Assembly (NCBI GenBank): GCA_031386065.1
Contig: JANNBZ010000127.1
Coordinates: forward strand, 1 to 39,663
Source of the DNA: JANYJJ01 sp031386065
GTDB lineage: Bacteria; Pseudomonadota; Gammaproteobacteria; Burkholderiales; Burkholderiaceae_C
DNA: 39,663 nt
Reading direction: 5' to 3'
Shown here: one piece after another, positions 11,318-19,601 of the stretch
How the letters are laid out: the number at the start of each line of letters is the position of its first letter
Position numbering within the stretch: the first letter of the stretch is position 1
The notes under the pieces: generated by a model
The model's database searches: none
The model's input: the letters and a program-made list of their open reading frames with translations, nothing else
What the model was told of the DNA's origin: nothing
Made by a program: the position numbers and the translations under genes

Positions 11318-11351
11318 CGCCTGATTATCCCGGCGCAGCCGGGCGGCGAAC

Positions 11352-12359
11352 TCAGAACACCGAGTCGCGGTCGATTCCGTTGCGCAGCATGCGGCGCTTC
11401 AGCTTCAGCAGCGCCTCTTGCTGGATCTGGCGGATGCGCTCGCGCGTCAGGTCCAGCCGGTCGGCCAGCACCTCGAGCGTCTCGGGTTCGCGGTCGCCCA
11501 AACCATAGCGGCCTGCCAGCACCTCGCGCTCGCGCTCGGTCAGTTCGTCCAGGCCGTTACTCAGCAGTTGCTCTAGCTCGTTGCCCAAGGTCAGGCTCAT
11601 CGGATCGGTGGCAGCGTCGTCGGCCACGCTGTCCAGCAGCGTCTCGCCGTTGCCGTCGGTCGGACCGCGGTCCAGCGGCGCATCCAGCGAGGTCGGCAGT
11701 TCGGCGAAGCGCAGCAACTCGGTCACCTCGTGCGCCGGCCGCCCGAGCGCGGCGGCGATGTCTTCGACATGCACCGGCTTGTCGGGCTCGCCTCCGTGCG
11801 CAGCCAGCGCTTCAAGTGCGCGGCGGGCCTTGAGCACCTGGTTCAGCTCACGCACCACGTGCACCGGCAGCCGCACCAGGCGGGCCTGATGCATGATCGC
11901 GCGCTCGATGGTCTGGCGAATCCACCACGAGGCGTAGGTGGAAAACCGGAAGCCGCGCTCGGGCTCGAATTTGCTGACCGAATGCATCAGCCCGAGGTTG
12001 CCCTCTTCGATCAGATCGGTCATCGGCAGCCCGCGACCGAGGTAGTTTTTCGCGATGCTCACTACCAGCCGCAGGTTGTGTTCGATCATCGCCTGGCGCG
12101 CCGGAAAGTCGCCCGTGCGGGCCAGCGTGGCGATGTCGAATTCTTCCTGCGGGCTGAGCAGCGGCGTGCGGCGAATCTCGCGCAGATAGGCCTGCAGCGT
12201 GTTGCCGACCTCGCCCTCGTCGACTTTCAGATCCAGCGGCAGGCGCGACCCCGATGCGTCTGCAGCTGGGTCGGCGTTGGCCAGATCGTCACCCGCCTCG
12301 CCCGCCGTCGGCTCCGGCCTGTGCGCGTTCTCGGGGCGAGGTGCACGCGGGCTGGCCAT
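11352..12359 (-). CDS. rpoS: RNA polymerase sigma factor RpoS (sigma-38)
   Basis: Stationary-phase and general stress sigma factor. The protein has 335 residues. An acidic, disordered N-terminus of about 45 residues is followed by region 1.2 (GNTLQAYLREIRRTPLLSPQEE, in part), region 2 (NLRLVVSIAKNYLGRGLPMTDLIEEGNLGL in part, then FRFSTYASWWIRQTIERAI) and region 3. Region 4 contains LDELTEREREVLAGRYGLG and the recognition helix LTRERIRQIQQEALLKL. Region 2.4 and the position after nlpD separate it from the housekeeping sigma-70. It lies 23 bp past nlpD. In E. coli the main rpoS promoter is inside nlpD; no clear equivalent was picked out here. Confidence 0.97.
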   Translation of the reverse strand: MASPRAPRPENAHRPEPTAGEAGDDLANADPAADASGSRLPLDLKVDEGEVGNTLQAYLREIRRTPLLSPQEEFDIATLARTGDFPARQAMIEHNLRLVVSIAKNYLGRGLPMTDLIEEGNLGLMHSVSKFEPERGFRFSTYASWWIRQTIERAIMHQARLVRLPVHVVRELNQVLKARRALEALAAHGGEPDKPVHVEDIAAALGRPAHEVTELLRFAELPTSLDAPLDRGPTDGNGETLLDSVADDAATDPMSLTLGNELEQLLSNGLDELTEREREVLAGRYGLGDREPETLEVLADRLDLTRERIRQIQQEALLKLKRRMLRNGIDRDSVF

Positions 12360-12382
12360 GACGTTTCACGGGCTCGCTCGCG

Positions 12383-13318
12383 TCAGCGCGGCGGCAGCAG
12401 CCTGGCAGGGTCAACGGGCTTGCCTTGCTTGCGGATCTCGAAGTGCAGCTGCACCCTGTCGGCATCGCTGGACCCCATCTCGGCAATCTTCTGACCGCGC
12501 CGCACGGCCTGGTCTTCCTTCACCAGCAGCGTCTGGTTGTGAGCGTAGGCGGTGAGGTAGGTGTTGTTGTGCTTCAGGATCACCAGGTTGCCGTAGCCGC
12601 GCAGCCCCGCACCGGCATAGATGACGCGGCCGTCTGCGGCGGCAACGACCGGGTCACCGGCCTTTCCGCTGATCGCCAGCCCCTTGCTGGTGCTGTCGTT
12701 GAACGGCGTCGCCACCGGCCCGGCGGCGGGCCACATCCAGGGCATGTCGTCGTCGGCATCGCGGGCGCCGGCCACCGCCGGCGCGGCGGCAGCCGCCGTG
12801 ACGGGCGCAACCGGAGCGACGGGCGCTGGCGTGGCGCCTGGCGCGAGCGGCGCACTGGCTCCCGGTTTGGCGGCATCGAGCGGCCGTGTTTCGACCTTCG
12901 CCTGCAGCACCGGGCGGGTGCCGGCCGCCGTGGCATCGGAACCCGGCGCCACCACGCGAAGCACCTGGCCGACTTCGATGATGTTGGGGTTGTCCAGGCT
13001 GTTCCAGCGAACCAGGTCTTTCCAGTTCTGCCCGTTCTCGAGCCCGACGCGGATCAGCGTGTCGCCCGGCTTCACGGTGTAGTAGCCGGGCTTGCCGGCG
13101 TTCTCGGCGCCGGGCAGCGGCTTCGCTGTCGTGTCCACCGCCGTCGGCAGCGGAGCCGGTGCGACCGGTCGCACGCTGCTGTTGCGGTCCTCGACCGGTG
13201 CCCGGTTCACCGGCGACGCACAACCTGCCAGCACGCCCACCGCCAGCAGCAACCCCCAGGCTGCGACGGATTGCCAACGGTGACCACTTCGACTCTTCAT
13301 TCGCTGCGCCATCTTCAT
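12383..13318 (-). CDS. nlpD: NlpD-type lipoprotein, LysM and degenerate LytM domain
   Basis: Outer-membrane lipoprotein that activates a septal N-acetylmuramoyl-L-alanine amidase (AmiC in E. coli) during cell separation. The protein has 311 residues. The lipobox LAGC has its lipidated cysteine at 33. A LysM domain (YYTVKPGDTLIRVGLENGQNW in part, from about residue 78) binds glycan, an Ala/Pro linker follows, and a C-terminal M23/LytM domain covers roughly 205-311. The metal ligands of active M23 peptidases are missing at the first site (KGLAISG, where active enzymes have H and D), as in E. coli NlpD, so it is a regulator and not an enzyme. The start overlaps the pcm stop by 4 bp (ATGA). Confidence 0.96.
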   Translation of the reverse strand: MKMAQRMKSRSGHRWQSVAAWGLLLAVGVLAGCASPVNRAPVEDRNSSVRPVAPAPLPTAVDTTAKPLPGAENAGKPGYYTVKPGDTLIRVGLENGQNWKDLVRWNSLDNPNIIEVGQVLRVVAPGSDATAAGTRPVLQAKVETRPLDAAKPGASAPLAPGATPAPVAPVAPVTAAAAAPAVAGARDADDDMPWMWPAAGPVATPFNDSTSKGLAISGKAGDPVVAAADGRVIYAGAGLRGYGNLVILKHNNTYLTAYAHNQTLLVKEDQAVRRGQKIAEMGSSDADRVQLHFEIRKQGKPVDPARLLPPR

Positions 13319-14238
13319 CGGACCAGTCCAGATTTTAAGGGGACGAACTGCACGGTTTCGTGAACCGTTCGCTGCAGTCCGCGCGCGCTGCGATCGACGA
13401 CGACCAGCGCCTGCCGGCCACTGCCGGTTTCGACCGGCGCCACCAGTCGCCCACCGAGCGCCAGTTGATCGAGCCAGGCCTCGGGCACGGCGTCTCCGCC
13501 AGCGGCAGCGATGATGCTGTCGTAAGGCGCGTTCGGCGGGTGACCCCGCATGCCGTCACCATACACCAGCCGCAGGCGGTCGCTGCGCTCGTGCGACAGC
13601 AGCACGACCGCCTTGTCGTGCAGCGCCTTCAGGCGTTCGACCGACACCACCTGGCGCGCCATGCAGGCCAGCACCGCCGCCTGGTAGCCGCAGCCGGTGC
13701 CGATCTCGAGCACGCGGCCGAGCTGTCCTGCGACTCGCGCATTGGCGCCACCCATCAACAGTTCGAGCATGCGCGCGACGACGGACGGCTTGGAGATCGT
13801 CTGCCCGTGGCCGATCGGCAGGCTGGTGTCTTCGTAGGCCTGGATCACCAGCGCGGTGTCGACGAAGCGGTGGCGCTGCACCGCAGCCATCGCCACCAGA
13901 ACGGCTTCCTCGTGCACGCCACCGGCGCGCAGTCGGTCGACCATGCGCGCGCGCACATCTTCGGAATCCAGGCCCAGGCCGGACGGCGTTCGGCGCGAGA
14001 CCGCGTGGCTGGCGGCCTGTTGCAGCGGCGCTTGGGGTCGCAGCAAGGGACGCGCCAAGGCCACGGTTGCCGGACGCACCGGCCGCGTGGGCATCACGAC
14101 CGCACTCGAAGGCGCCACGCGTGAGGCCAGCGGCGTCTTAGAGCCCTTGGCGATCTGGTCCAGCCGCAGCGGGAACTTGGGCGGCCGCCGCGCCGGATCG
14201 GTCACTGCGGGTTCCGCGTGGCGAGCCAGCGCTGCCAC
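13315..14238 (-). CDS. pcm: Protein-L-isoaspartate O-methyltransferase
   Basis: Repairs isoaspartyl damage in aged proteins by methylating the abnormal carboxyl with SAM. The core from about residue 90 shows VRARMVDRLRAGGV, then LPIGHGQTISKPSVVARMLELL (split: LPIGHGQTISK / PSVVARMLELL), the SAM loop VLEIGTGCGYQAAVLA, and LVYGDGMRG. The protein is 307 residues against 208 in E. coli. The extra 90 residues at the N-terminus are Pro/Ala/Arg-rich and low in predicted structure. A shorter start inside this region is possible, but the extension stays open and overlaps the surE end by 37 bp. Second gene of surE-pcm-nlpD-rpoS. Confidence 0.95.
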   Translation of the reverse strand: MAALARHAEPAVTDPARRPPKFPLRLDQIAKGSKTPLASRVAPSSAVVMPTRPVRPATVALARPLLRPQAPLQQAASHAVSRRTPSGLGLDSEDVRARMVDRLRAGGVHEEAVLVAMAAVQRHRFVDTALVIQAYEDTSLPIGHGQTISKPSVVARMLELLMGGANARVAGQLGRVLEIGTGCGYQAAVLACMARQVVSVERLKALHDKAVVLLSHERSDRLRLVYGDGMRGHPPNAPYDSIIAAAGGDAVPEAWLDQLALGGRLVAPVETGSGRQALVVVDRSARGLQRTVHETVQFVPLKSGLVR

Positions 14239-14972
14239 TCGGGCAGCGAACTGTGGTCGGTCAGGTCGACCTGAAGCGGCGTGATCGACACCTCGCCGTT
14301 GGCGGTGGCAAAGAAGTCGGTGCCTTCGCCGGCTTCGCGCGCGTCGCCGGCGGGACCGATCCAGTAGATGGTTTCGCCGCGCGGGTTGATCTGGCGAATC
14401 AGCGCCTCGCTCGCATGGCGCCGGCCCAACCGCGTGATGCGCGTGGGCAGTTGGTCGGCGTCGGTACGGTTCGGAATGTTCACGTTGAGCAGGAACGGCG
14501 AGCCCGGTGATGCACCCATCTGCCGCTGCGCCAGCACCTGCTCGATCACCTTGCGAGCCACGCGCGCGGCCGCGTCGAGGTGGGTCCAGCCCTTCTCGAC
14601 CTGCGAGAAGGCGATCGACGGGATGCCGAACAGATAGCCCTCCATCGCCGCTGCCACGGTGCCGGAATAGAGCGTGTCGTCGCCCATGTTCGCGCCCTGG
14701 TTGATGCCCGACACCACCAGGTCGGGGCGGTGCGCCAGCACGCCGGTCAGCGCCAGGTGCACGCAGTCGGACGGCGTGCCGTTCATGTACTGGAAGCCGT
14801 TGCTCGCGGTCAGCACCGACAGCGGCCGGTTCAGCGTCAGCGAGTTGGACGTGCCGCTGGCGTTTTGCTCGGGGGCCACCACATCGAGCTCGCCCAGACC
14901 TTCACAGGCCCTGACCAATGCCGCGAGCCCGGGGGCGAGGTAACCGTCGTCGTTGGCGATGAGAATGCGCAT
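14202..14972 (-). CDS. surE: 5'/3'-nucleotidase SurE
   Basis: Metal-dependent phosphatase acting on nucleoside 5'- and 3'-monophosphates, linked to stationary-phase survival. The chosen start at 14972 gives 256 residues beginning MRILIANDDGYLAPG, the family's canonical N-terminus with the metal-binding DD pair. Further signature segments are APEQNASGTSNSLTL, NGTPSDCVHLAL and SGINQGANMGDDTLYSGTV (metal-ligand Asn). In-frame ATGs at 14996 and 15032 would add unconserved residues. No Shine-Dalgarno site precedes 14972; a TACAAT hexamer sits 6 bases before it, suggesting a leaderless mRNA. First gene of the rpoS cluster; diverges from the oxidoreductase at 15081. Confidence 0.96.
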   Translation of the reverse strand: MRILIANDDGYLAPGLAALVRACEGLGELDVVAPEQNASGTSNSLTLNRPLSVLTASNGFQYMNGTPSDCVHLALTGVLAHRPDLVVSGINQGANMGDDTLYSGTVAAAMEGYLFGIPSIAFSQVEKGWTHLDAAARVARKVIEQVLAQRQMGASPGSPFLLNVNIPNRTDADQLPTRITRLGRRHASEALIRQINPRGETIYWIGPAGDAREAGEGTDFFATANGEVSITPLQVDLTDHSSLPEWQRWLATRNPQ

Positions 14973-14978
14973 GCGACG

Positions 14979-14984
14979 ATTGTA
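14979..14984 (-). promoter_or_regulatory. candidate -10 of surE, leaderless geometry
   Basis: TACAAT (5 of 6 to consensus) on the minus strand is separated by exactly 6 bases from the surE ATG at 14972, so initiation at +7 would coincide with the A of the start codon. The -35 region is poor. Confidence 0.4.
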
Positions 14985-15080
14985 GGCAGTGGTCATGCGC
15001 GCCGACCGCGCCGTCACCTGGGCGACGCGCATCGAAGTGCAGGCTGCTTATCATCCGCGCCCACCCACCGAGAGACTGCC

Positions 15081-16058
15081 ATGCATGCCTGGACCTGCGA
15101 CAACCCCATCGGCCCCGACGCCCTGGTCTGGCGCGAGAGCCCCACGCCCGAGCCCAAAGCGGGTGAAGTCCGCGTTGCAATTCGCGCGGCAAGCCTGAAC
15201 TTTCCGGACCTGCTGATCGTGCAGGGCAAGTACCAGATGAAGCCACCGCTGCCCTTCGTGCCGGGCTCGGAATACGCCGGTGTGGTCGACGCCGTCGGCG
15301 AGGGCGTGACCCACCTCAAGCTCGGCGACGCGGTGGCTGCGTTCGGCGGCCTGGGCGGCTTTGCCACCCATGCCTGCGTCAACGCGGGTCTGGTGATGCC
15401 GTTGCCAAGCGGCTTCGCGTTCGAAGACGCCGCCGCGTTCATCTGCACCTACGGCACCACGCACCATGCGCTGATCGACCGCGCGGCATTGAAAGCCGGC
15501 GAGACGGTGCTGGTGCTGGGCGCGGCCGGTGGCGTCGGCACGGCGGCGATCCAGATCGCCAAGGCAGCCGGTGCGCGCGTCATCGCGGCCGCGTCCAGCG
15601 ACGAGAAGTGCGCCTTCTGCCGCGAGTTGGGTGCCGACGCGAGCATCAACTACAGCAGCTCCAACATTCGCGATGAACTGAAAGCACTGACCGGCGGCAA
15701 GGGCCCGGACGTGGTCTACGACCCGGTGGGCGGCGACATGGCCGAGCCGGTGTTTCGCTCGATCGCGTGGCGCGGCCGCTACCTGGTGATCGGCTTCGCG
15801 CAGGGCAGCATTCCGTCGCTGCCGCTCAACCTCGCGCTGTTGAAGGGCGCATCGGTGGTGGGCGTGTTCTGGGGCGAATTCGCGCGCCGCGAGCCGCAGC
15901 ACAACGCACGCGCGCTGGGCGAACTGGCCGCGTGGTACGCGCAGGGTCGGATCAAGCCCGTGATCGATCGCAGCCTGCCGATGAGCGGCCTGCCCGAAGC
16001 ATTTGCGCGCATGGGCAGTCGCCAGGTGCGCGGCAAACTGGTGCTGACCAACCCCTGA
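15081..16058 (+). CDS. Zinc-independent NADPH:quinone oxidoreductase-like MDR protein
   Basis: Medium-chain dehydrogenase/reductase of the quinone oxidoreductase branch, 325 residues. The N-terminal GroES-like domain contains ASLNFPDLLIVQGKYQ and PFVPGSEYAGVV. The Rossmann domain carries VLGAAGGVGTAAIQIAKAAG (A-x-x-G-x-x-G NADP(H) site), and the end has QVRGKLVLT. The cysteine and histidine ligands of catalytic and structural zinc are absent, as in QorA-type enzymes. The electron acceptor cannot be read from sequence; quinones, enones or acyl-CoA enoyl groups are possible. The start at 15081 has GAGAG 5 bases upstream. It stands alone on the plus strand, divergent from surE. Confidence 0.9.
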   Translation: MHAWTCDNPIGPDALVWRESPTPEPKAGEVRVAIRAASLNFPDLLIVQGKYQMKPPLPFVPGSEYAGVVDAVGEGVTHLKLGDAVAAFGGLGGFATHACVNAGLVMPLPSGFAFEDAAAFICTYGTTHHALIDRAALKAGETVLVLGAAGGVGTAAIQIAKAAGARVIAAASSDEKCAFCRELGADASINYSSSNIRDELKALTGGKGPDVVYDPVGGDMAEPVFRSIAWRGRYLVIGFAQGSIPSLPLNLALLKGASVVGVFWGEFARREPQHNARALGELAAWYAQGRIKPVIDRSLPMSGLPEAFARMGSRQVRGKLVLTNP

Positions 16059-16143
16059 TCGCTGCGGCCGCAGCCGGCCCGGGAAGCGCTGCAATCGCAG
16101 CCTGGCCTGCTACGATGCCGACAGTTCCAAAGGCGGGCGCGAC

Positions 16144-16869
16144 ATGGCTGTGAAAGTGCTGATCGTTGAAGACAACCCGGTGGCGCGCAGCTTCCTCTGC
16201 CGCGTCGTCCGCGAGAGCTTCAGCGACGCCATCGCGATCACCGAAGCCGGCGACCTGGAGACCGCGCGCCGTCAGGTCAGTGCCACCTGGCCGAACCCGG
16301 CGGTGCCGCCGTCCGACCCGTTCAAGCTCGCGCTGGTCGACCTGGAATTGCCCGATGGCAACGGCATGGAATTGCTGGCCGAGTTGGCGCGCTACCCGGC
16401 CACCAAGATCGTCACCACGCTGTACTCCGACGACGACCACCTGTTCCCGGCGCTGCAATGCGGCGCCGACGGCTACCTGCTGAAAGAAGACCGGTTCGAG
16501 GTGCTGGTCGAGGAACTGCAAAAGATCGTGCGCGGACAACCGCCACTGTCGCCGGCGATTGCGCGACGCCTGCTGACGCACTTCAGGCCCGGCATCGACA
16601 GCGCCAGCGCGGCACCGCCCAGCGGCTTCCTGAGCAGCCGTCCGATGGCGCTGGGCCGCGGCGCGCCGATGGACCACGAGCGCCTGACGCCGCGTGAAAG
16701 CGAGGTTCTCACCTACCTCAGCAAGGGCTTCACCATCAAGGAAATCGCCAACCTGATGGGCATCAAGTGGTTCACGGTGAACGACCACATCAAGTCGATC
16801 TACAAGAAGCTGAATGTCTCCAGCCGCGCCGAAGCGGCGGTGCTGGCCAGCAAGCAAGGCCTGGTCTAG
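16144..16869 (+). CDS. LuxR/NarL-family response regulator
   Basis: Two-component DNA-binding response regulator, 241 residues. The receiver domain (1-125) shows VLIVEDN, the phosphoacceptor D66 in LALVDLELPDGNG, a TT pair before LYSDDD and the lysine in GYLLKED. There is an insertion of about 10 residues (WPNPAVPPSD) before the phosphorylated strand. A Ser/Pro/Gly linker (about 140-170) leads to a LuxR helix-turn-helix: LTPRESEVLTYLSKGFTIKE followed by IANLMGIKWFTVNDHIKSIY. It is followed after 46 bp by a sensor kinase whose HisKA_3 dimerisation domain pairs with this regulator class. The regulon is unknown. Confidence 0.93.
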   Translation: MAVKVLIVEDNPVARSFLCRVVRESFSDAIAITEAGDLETARRQVSATWPNPAVPPSDPFKLALVDLELPDGNGMELLAELARYPATKIVTTLYSDDDHLFPALQCGADGYLLKEDRFEVLVEELQKIVRGQPPLSPAIARRLLTHFRPGIDSASAAPPSGFLSSRPMALGRGAPMDHERLTPRESEVLTYLSKGFTIKEIANLMGIKWFTVNDHIKSIYKKLNVSSRAEAAVLASKQGLV

Positions 16870-16915
16870 GGCGGGACTGCGGCGTCCGCGCAGCCCGCCC
16901 GAACACCGAGACGCG

Positions 16916-19213
16916 ATGAGCCGTTCGCACGCCGGCACGGGCACCGCGACCGGTCACGCCACACCCCCTTCGGCCAGTTCGTTCGGCGCCCGGTTGGCTG
17001 CCGATTCCGGACTCGACTCGTCTCTGTTCGACCGTGGCATCGGTGTGACGCCGCACCTGTCGCGCTGGATGGGCTGGCGGCTGCGATTGCTCGTCACCGC
17101 CGCGTTGCTGGGCTGCGTGGGGTTGTTCGGGCTGGCTCGCTGGCTGGCCGAGCCGATGCATGTCGACGCCACCTTGCGGATCGACGCCAAAGACCAACCT
17201 GAACTGGTCGCCACGGGTCGCCCGGAGCTCGTGCCCTTCCTCGAGCAGGCCCTGGTCGGCGTGTCTGCGGGCACCGGCGGGATGATCGAGACCAGCGCAC
17301 TCGCGCTGCACCGCTCGACCCGCTGGATCGTCGATGACTCGCAGCGCGCCTTCACGCAACACCTTCAGGAGCGGTTGGCGGCAGCCACCGAGGGGCCGCG
17401 CGTGAAGCTGCATTTCGCGAATGCGCAGGTGGTGGAACTGCAGACCGTGCGGCGCGGCTTCGGCAACCTGGGCGGCATGTTCTGGCTGCTCTCGGGCATG
17501 GCGCTGGCACTGTACATGGTCGCGATGGTGGTGCTGCTGGCCAAGCCCTCGGTCCGCAACCTGCTGTACTCGGTGATGGCGCTGTGCCAGAGCGGCAACC
17601 TGGTGTTCATCGCCATCGAATCGTCGCTCGACCTGGGCCTGCCGGCGCCGCTGCCGCGATTGAACATGCCGCTGCGCATGGCGTTCGACCTGGTCACCGG
17701 CGCGGCCATCGTCAACGCCGCCTGCCTGCACCCAAGGCGCTTGCCGGGGTCGGGCTGGATCGCGCTGCTGGCGTGGGGCAGCACCGGCGTGCTGCTGTGG
17801 CTGATGGCGCAGGGTCTGCTGACCAACGTGTGGTGGTGGGCACAGGGCTCGATGGCGGCGATGGGACTGCTGGCCATCGGCCTGCTGAGCTGGTCTTACC
17901 AGATCGAGCCGCACCCGTTCGCGATGGTGCTGCGCCGCTTCGGTGTGGTGGCGGTCAGCACCTGGCTGCTGCTGACGCTGTCGCTGGCGCTGGCAGCGCG
18001 GGTGCCGGGGCTGCAGGTCAACATCGCGGCCATCGGCTCGATGATCTGGTACGTGTTCCTGGCCTCGCTGCTGCTGATGGTGCCCTTCATGTCGAAGTCG
18101 CAGCAGGTGATGCGGGAGTTCTCGCTGCTGGCGGCTGTCAGCACGGTGGCGACCTCGCTCGACCTGCTGTTCGTGGCGGTGTTTTCGCTCGGGCAATTCG
18201 CCTCGCTGACCTTGTCACTTTTCCTGTCGCTGGCGGTGTACGCCGGGGCGCGGCAGTGGATCCTGAACCAGCTGATGGGCAACAACATGCTCACCACCGA
18301 GCGCATGTTCGAGCACCTGTACCGCATCGCGCGCGAAGTGGAAGCGCGGCCCGAGCGCACGGCGGCCCTGCTGTCGCAGTTGCTGCGCGAACTGTTCGAG
18401 CCGCTGGAAGTGACGGTGATCGAAAAGCGCACGCAGGCCACGCGCATCGTGGCCGACGGCTCGACCATGATCCTGCCCGTGCCCACGCTGAAGGGTGGCG
18501 ACGACGCCAGCGCCGGCTCGGTGATGATCCGTTTCGCGCAGCGTGGCCGGCGCCTCTTCACCTCGGAAGACGCGCGTCTCACCGACCGCATCGTCGAGCA
18601 GTTGCGCCGCGCGGTGGCCTTCGACCGCGCGGTAGAACAAGGCCGCGTCGAAGAACGCACCCGGCTTGCGCAGGACCTGCACGACGACATCGGCGCCCGC
18701 CTGCTGACGATGATGTACAAGGCGCACGACCCCGAGATGGAGGAATACCTGCGCCACACGCTGCAGGACCTGAAGACGCTGACGCGCGGGCTGGCGGCGT
18801 CGAACCACCGGCTCTCGCATGCGGCCGCCGAGTGGAAGGCCGACCTGGCGCACCGGCTGACCGCAGCCCAGATCGAACTGGTCTGGAAGTTCAGCCACGA
18901 CGCCGACCCCTTGCTCGGCGTGGGCCAGTGGTCGGCGCTGACCCGCGTGCTGCGCGAGCTGGTCAGCAACACCATCGCGCACGCGCAGGCGGTACGGGTC
19001 GAGATCGACTTCCACCTCGAAGACGACCGGCTCGACCTGACCGTCACCGACGACGGGCGCGGGCGCAATCCGCAGGCCTGGTCGCACGGCCTGGGCCTGG
19101 GCGGCGTGCGCAAGCGCGTCAAGCAGCTCGGCGGCGCGGTCGAGTGGCGCGAGATGTCGCCCAAGGGCATCGGCTGCAGAGTCATCATCCGCGAGCTGTC
19201 GACGCGCCATTGA
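16916..19213 (+). CDS. Multi-pass membrane sensor histidine kinase (HisKA_3)
   Basis: NarL-class sensor kinase of 765 residues, partner of the regulator just upstream. One membrane segment (about 55-80) precedes a periplasmic domain of about 100 residues. A block of seven hydrophobic segments follows (about 180-445), the layout of 7TM-type sensor kinases. A GAF-like region comes before the kinase core: HisKA_3 with phosphoacceptor H589 in LAQDLHDDIGARLL, then HATPase motifs RELVSNTIAHAQA, DDGRGRN and GLGLGGVRKRV. The start ATGAG at 16916 is chosen because the in-frame ATG at 16814 overlaps the regulator in another frame. The ligand is unknown. Confidence 0.9.
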   Translation: MSRSHAGTGTATGHATPPSASSFGARLAADSGLDSSLFDRGIGVTPHLSRWMGWRLRLLVTAALLGCVGLFGLARWLAEPMHVDATLRIDAKDQPELVATGRPELVPFLEQALVGVSAGTGGMIETSALALHRSTRWIVDDSQRAFTQHLQERLAAATEGPRVKLHFANAQVVELQTVRRGFGNLGGMFWLLSGMALALYMVAMVVLLAKPSVRNLLYSVMALCQSGNLVFIAIESSLDLGLPAPLPRLNMPLRMAFDLVTGAAIVNAACLHPRRLPGSGWIALLAWGSTGVLLWLMAQGLLTNVWWWAQGSMAAMGLLAIGLLSWSYQIEPHPFAMVLRRFGVVAVSTWLLLTLSLALAARVPGLQVNIAAIGSMIWYVFLASLLLMVPFMSKSQQVMREFSLLAAVSTVATSLDLLFVAVFSLGQFASLTLSLFLSLAVYAGARQWILNQLMGNNMLTTERMFEHLYRIAREVEARPERTAALLSQLLRELFEPLEVTVIEKRTQATRIVADGSTMILPVPTLKGGDDASAGSVMIRFAQRGRRLFTSEDARLTDRIVEQLRRAVAFDRAVEQGRVEERTRLAQDLHDDIGARLLTMMYKAHDPEMEEYLRHTLQDLKTLTRGLAASNHRLSHAAAEWKADLAHRLTAAQIELVWKFSHDADPLLGVGQWSALTRVLRELVSNTIAHAQAVRVEIDFHLEDDRLDLTVTDDGRGRNPQAWSHGLGLGGVRKRVKQLGGAVEWREMSPKGIGCRVIIRELSTRH

Positions 19214-19227
19214 AAGGCCCACCCACC

Positions 19228-19509
19228 ATGATCGTCCGCATCGAAATCGACGGCACCGAAGCGTCCCGGTTCGACTACCGCGTCAGCCACGAGGCCGAGC
19301 CTCTTTACGCCGACGCGGGCCTGTCATCGGTGACCGAGGCGCTGGTGGCCGCCGTCGAAGGCATGGCGCCCGACGTGGTCGGCGCCGAGATCTGCCTGCG
19401 CGGCGTGGTCTCGGGCACCTACCCGCTGCCGGTGATCGCGATGAACCACGAGCAGATCGCCGCGCACGCGGTGAACACCACGGCAGCCATCGAGGAAGCC
19501 CTGGGCTGA
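19228..19509 (+). CDS. Conserved-looking small protein after the kinase (93 aa)
   Basis: I do not recognise a named family. The 93-residue protein is acidic, soluble and without a signal peptide or membrane segment. It begins MIVRIEIDGTEASRFDYRV, has a mid-region with AAVEGMAPDVVGAEICLRGV, and ends in a helix (TTAAIEEAL). It starts 14 bp after the kinase stop on the same strand, so it should be the third gene of the two-component operon. Codon use matches its neighbours, which supports it being real. A role in the signalling pathway is only inferred from position. Confidence 0.7.
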   Translation: MIVRIEIDGTEASRFDYRVSHEAEPLYADAGLSSVTEALVAAVEGMAPDVVGAEICLRGVVSGTYPLPVIAMNHEQIAAHAVNTTAAIEEALG

Positions 19510-19586
19510 CCGGGGGCCGGCTCGGTGGGGGCCGATGATCGGCCGCGCTTTGTATGCAAGCGCACAGACGCGCCGCGTCAGTTGCC

Positions 19587-19592
19587 TAGACT
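19587..19592 (+). promoter_or_regulatory. weak -10 candidate for the MCE operon
   Basis: TAGACT lies in the 92-bp gap before the permease gene, 9 bases before its ATG at 19602. The match is 4 of 6, there is no clear -35, and no Shine-Dalgarno site precedes the ATG. Predicted initiation is 2-3 bases before the start codon. Confidence 0.3.
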
Positions 19593-19601
19593 CAAAGCAG
19601 C

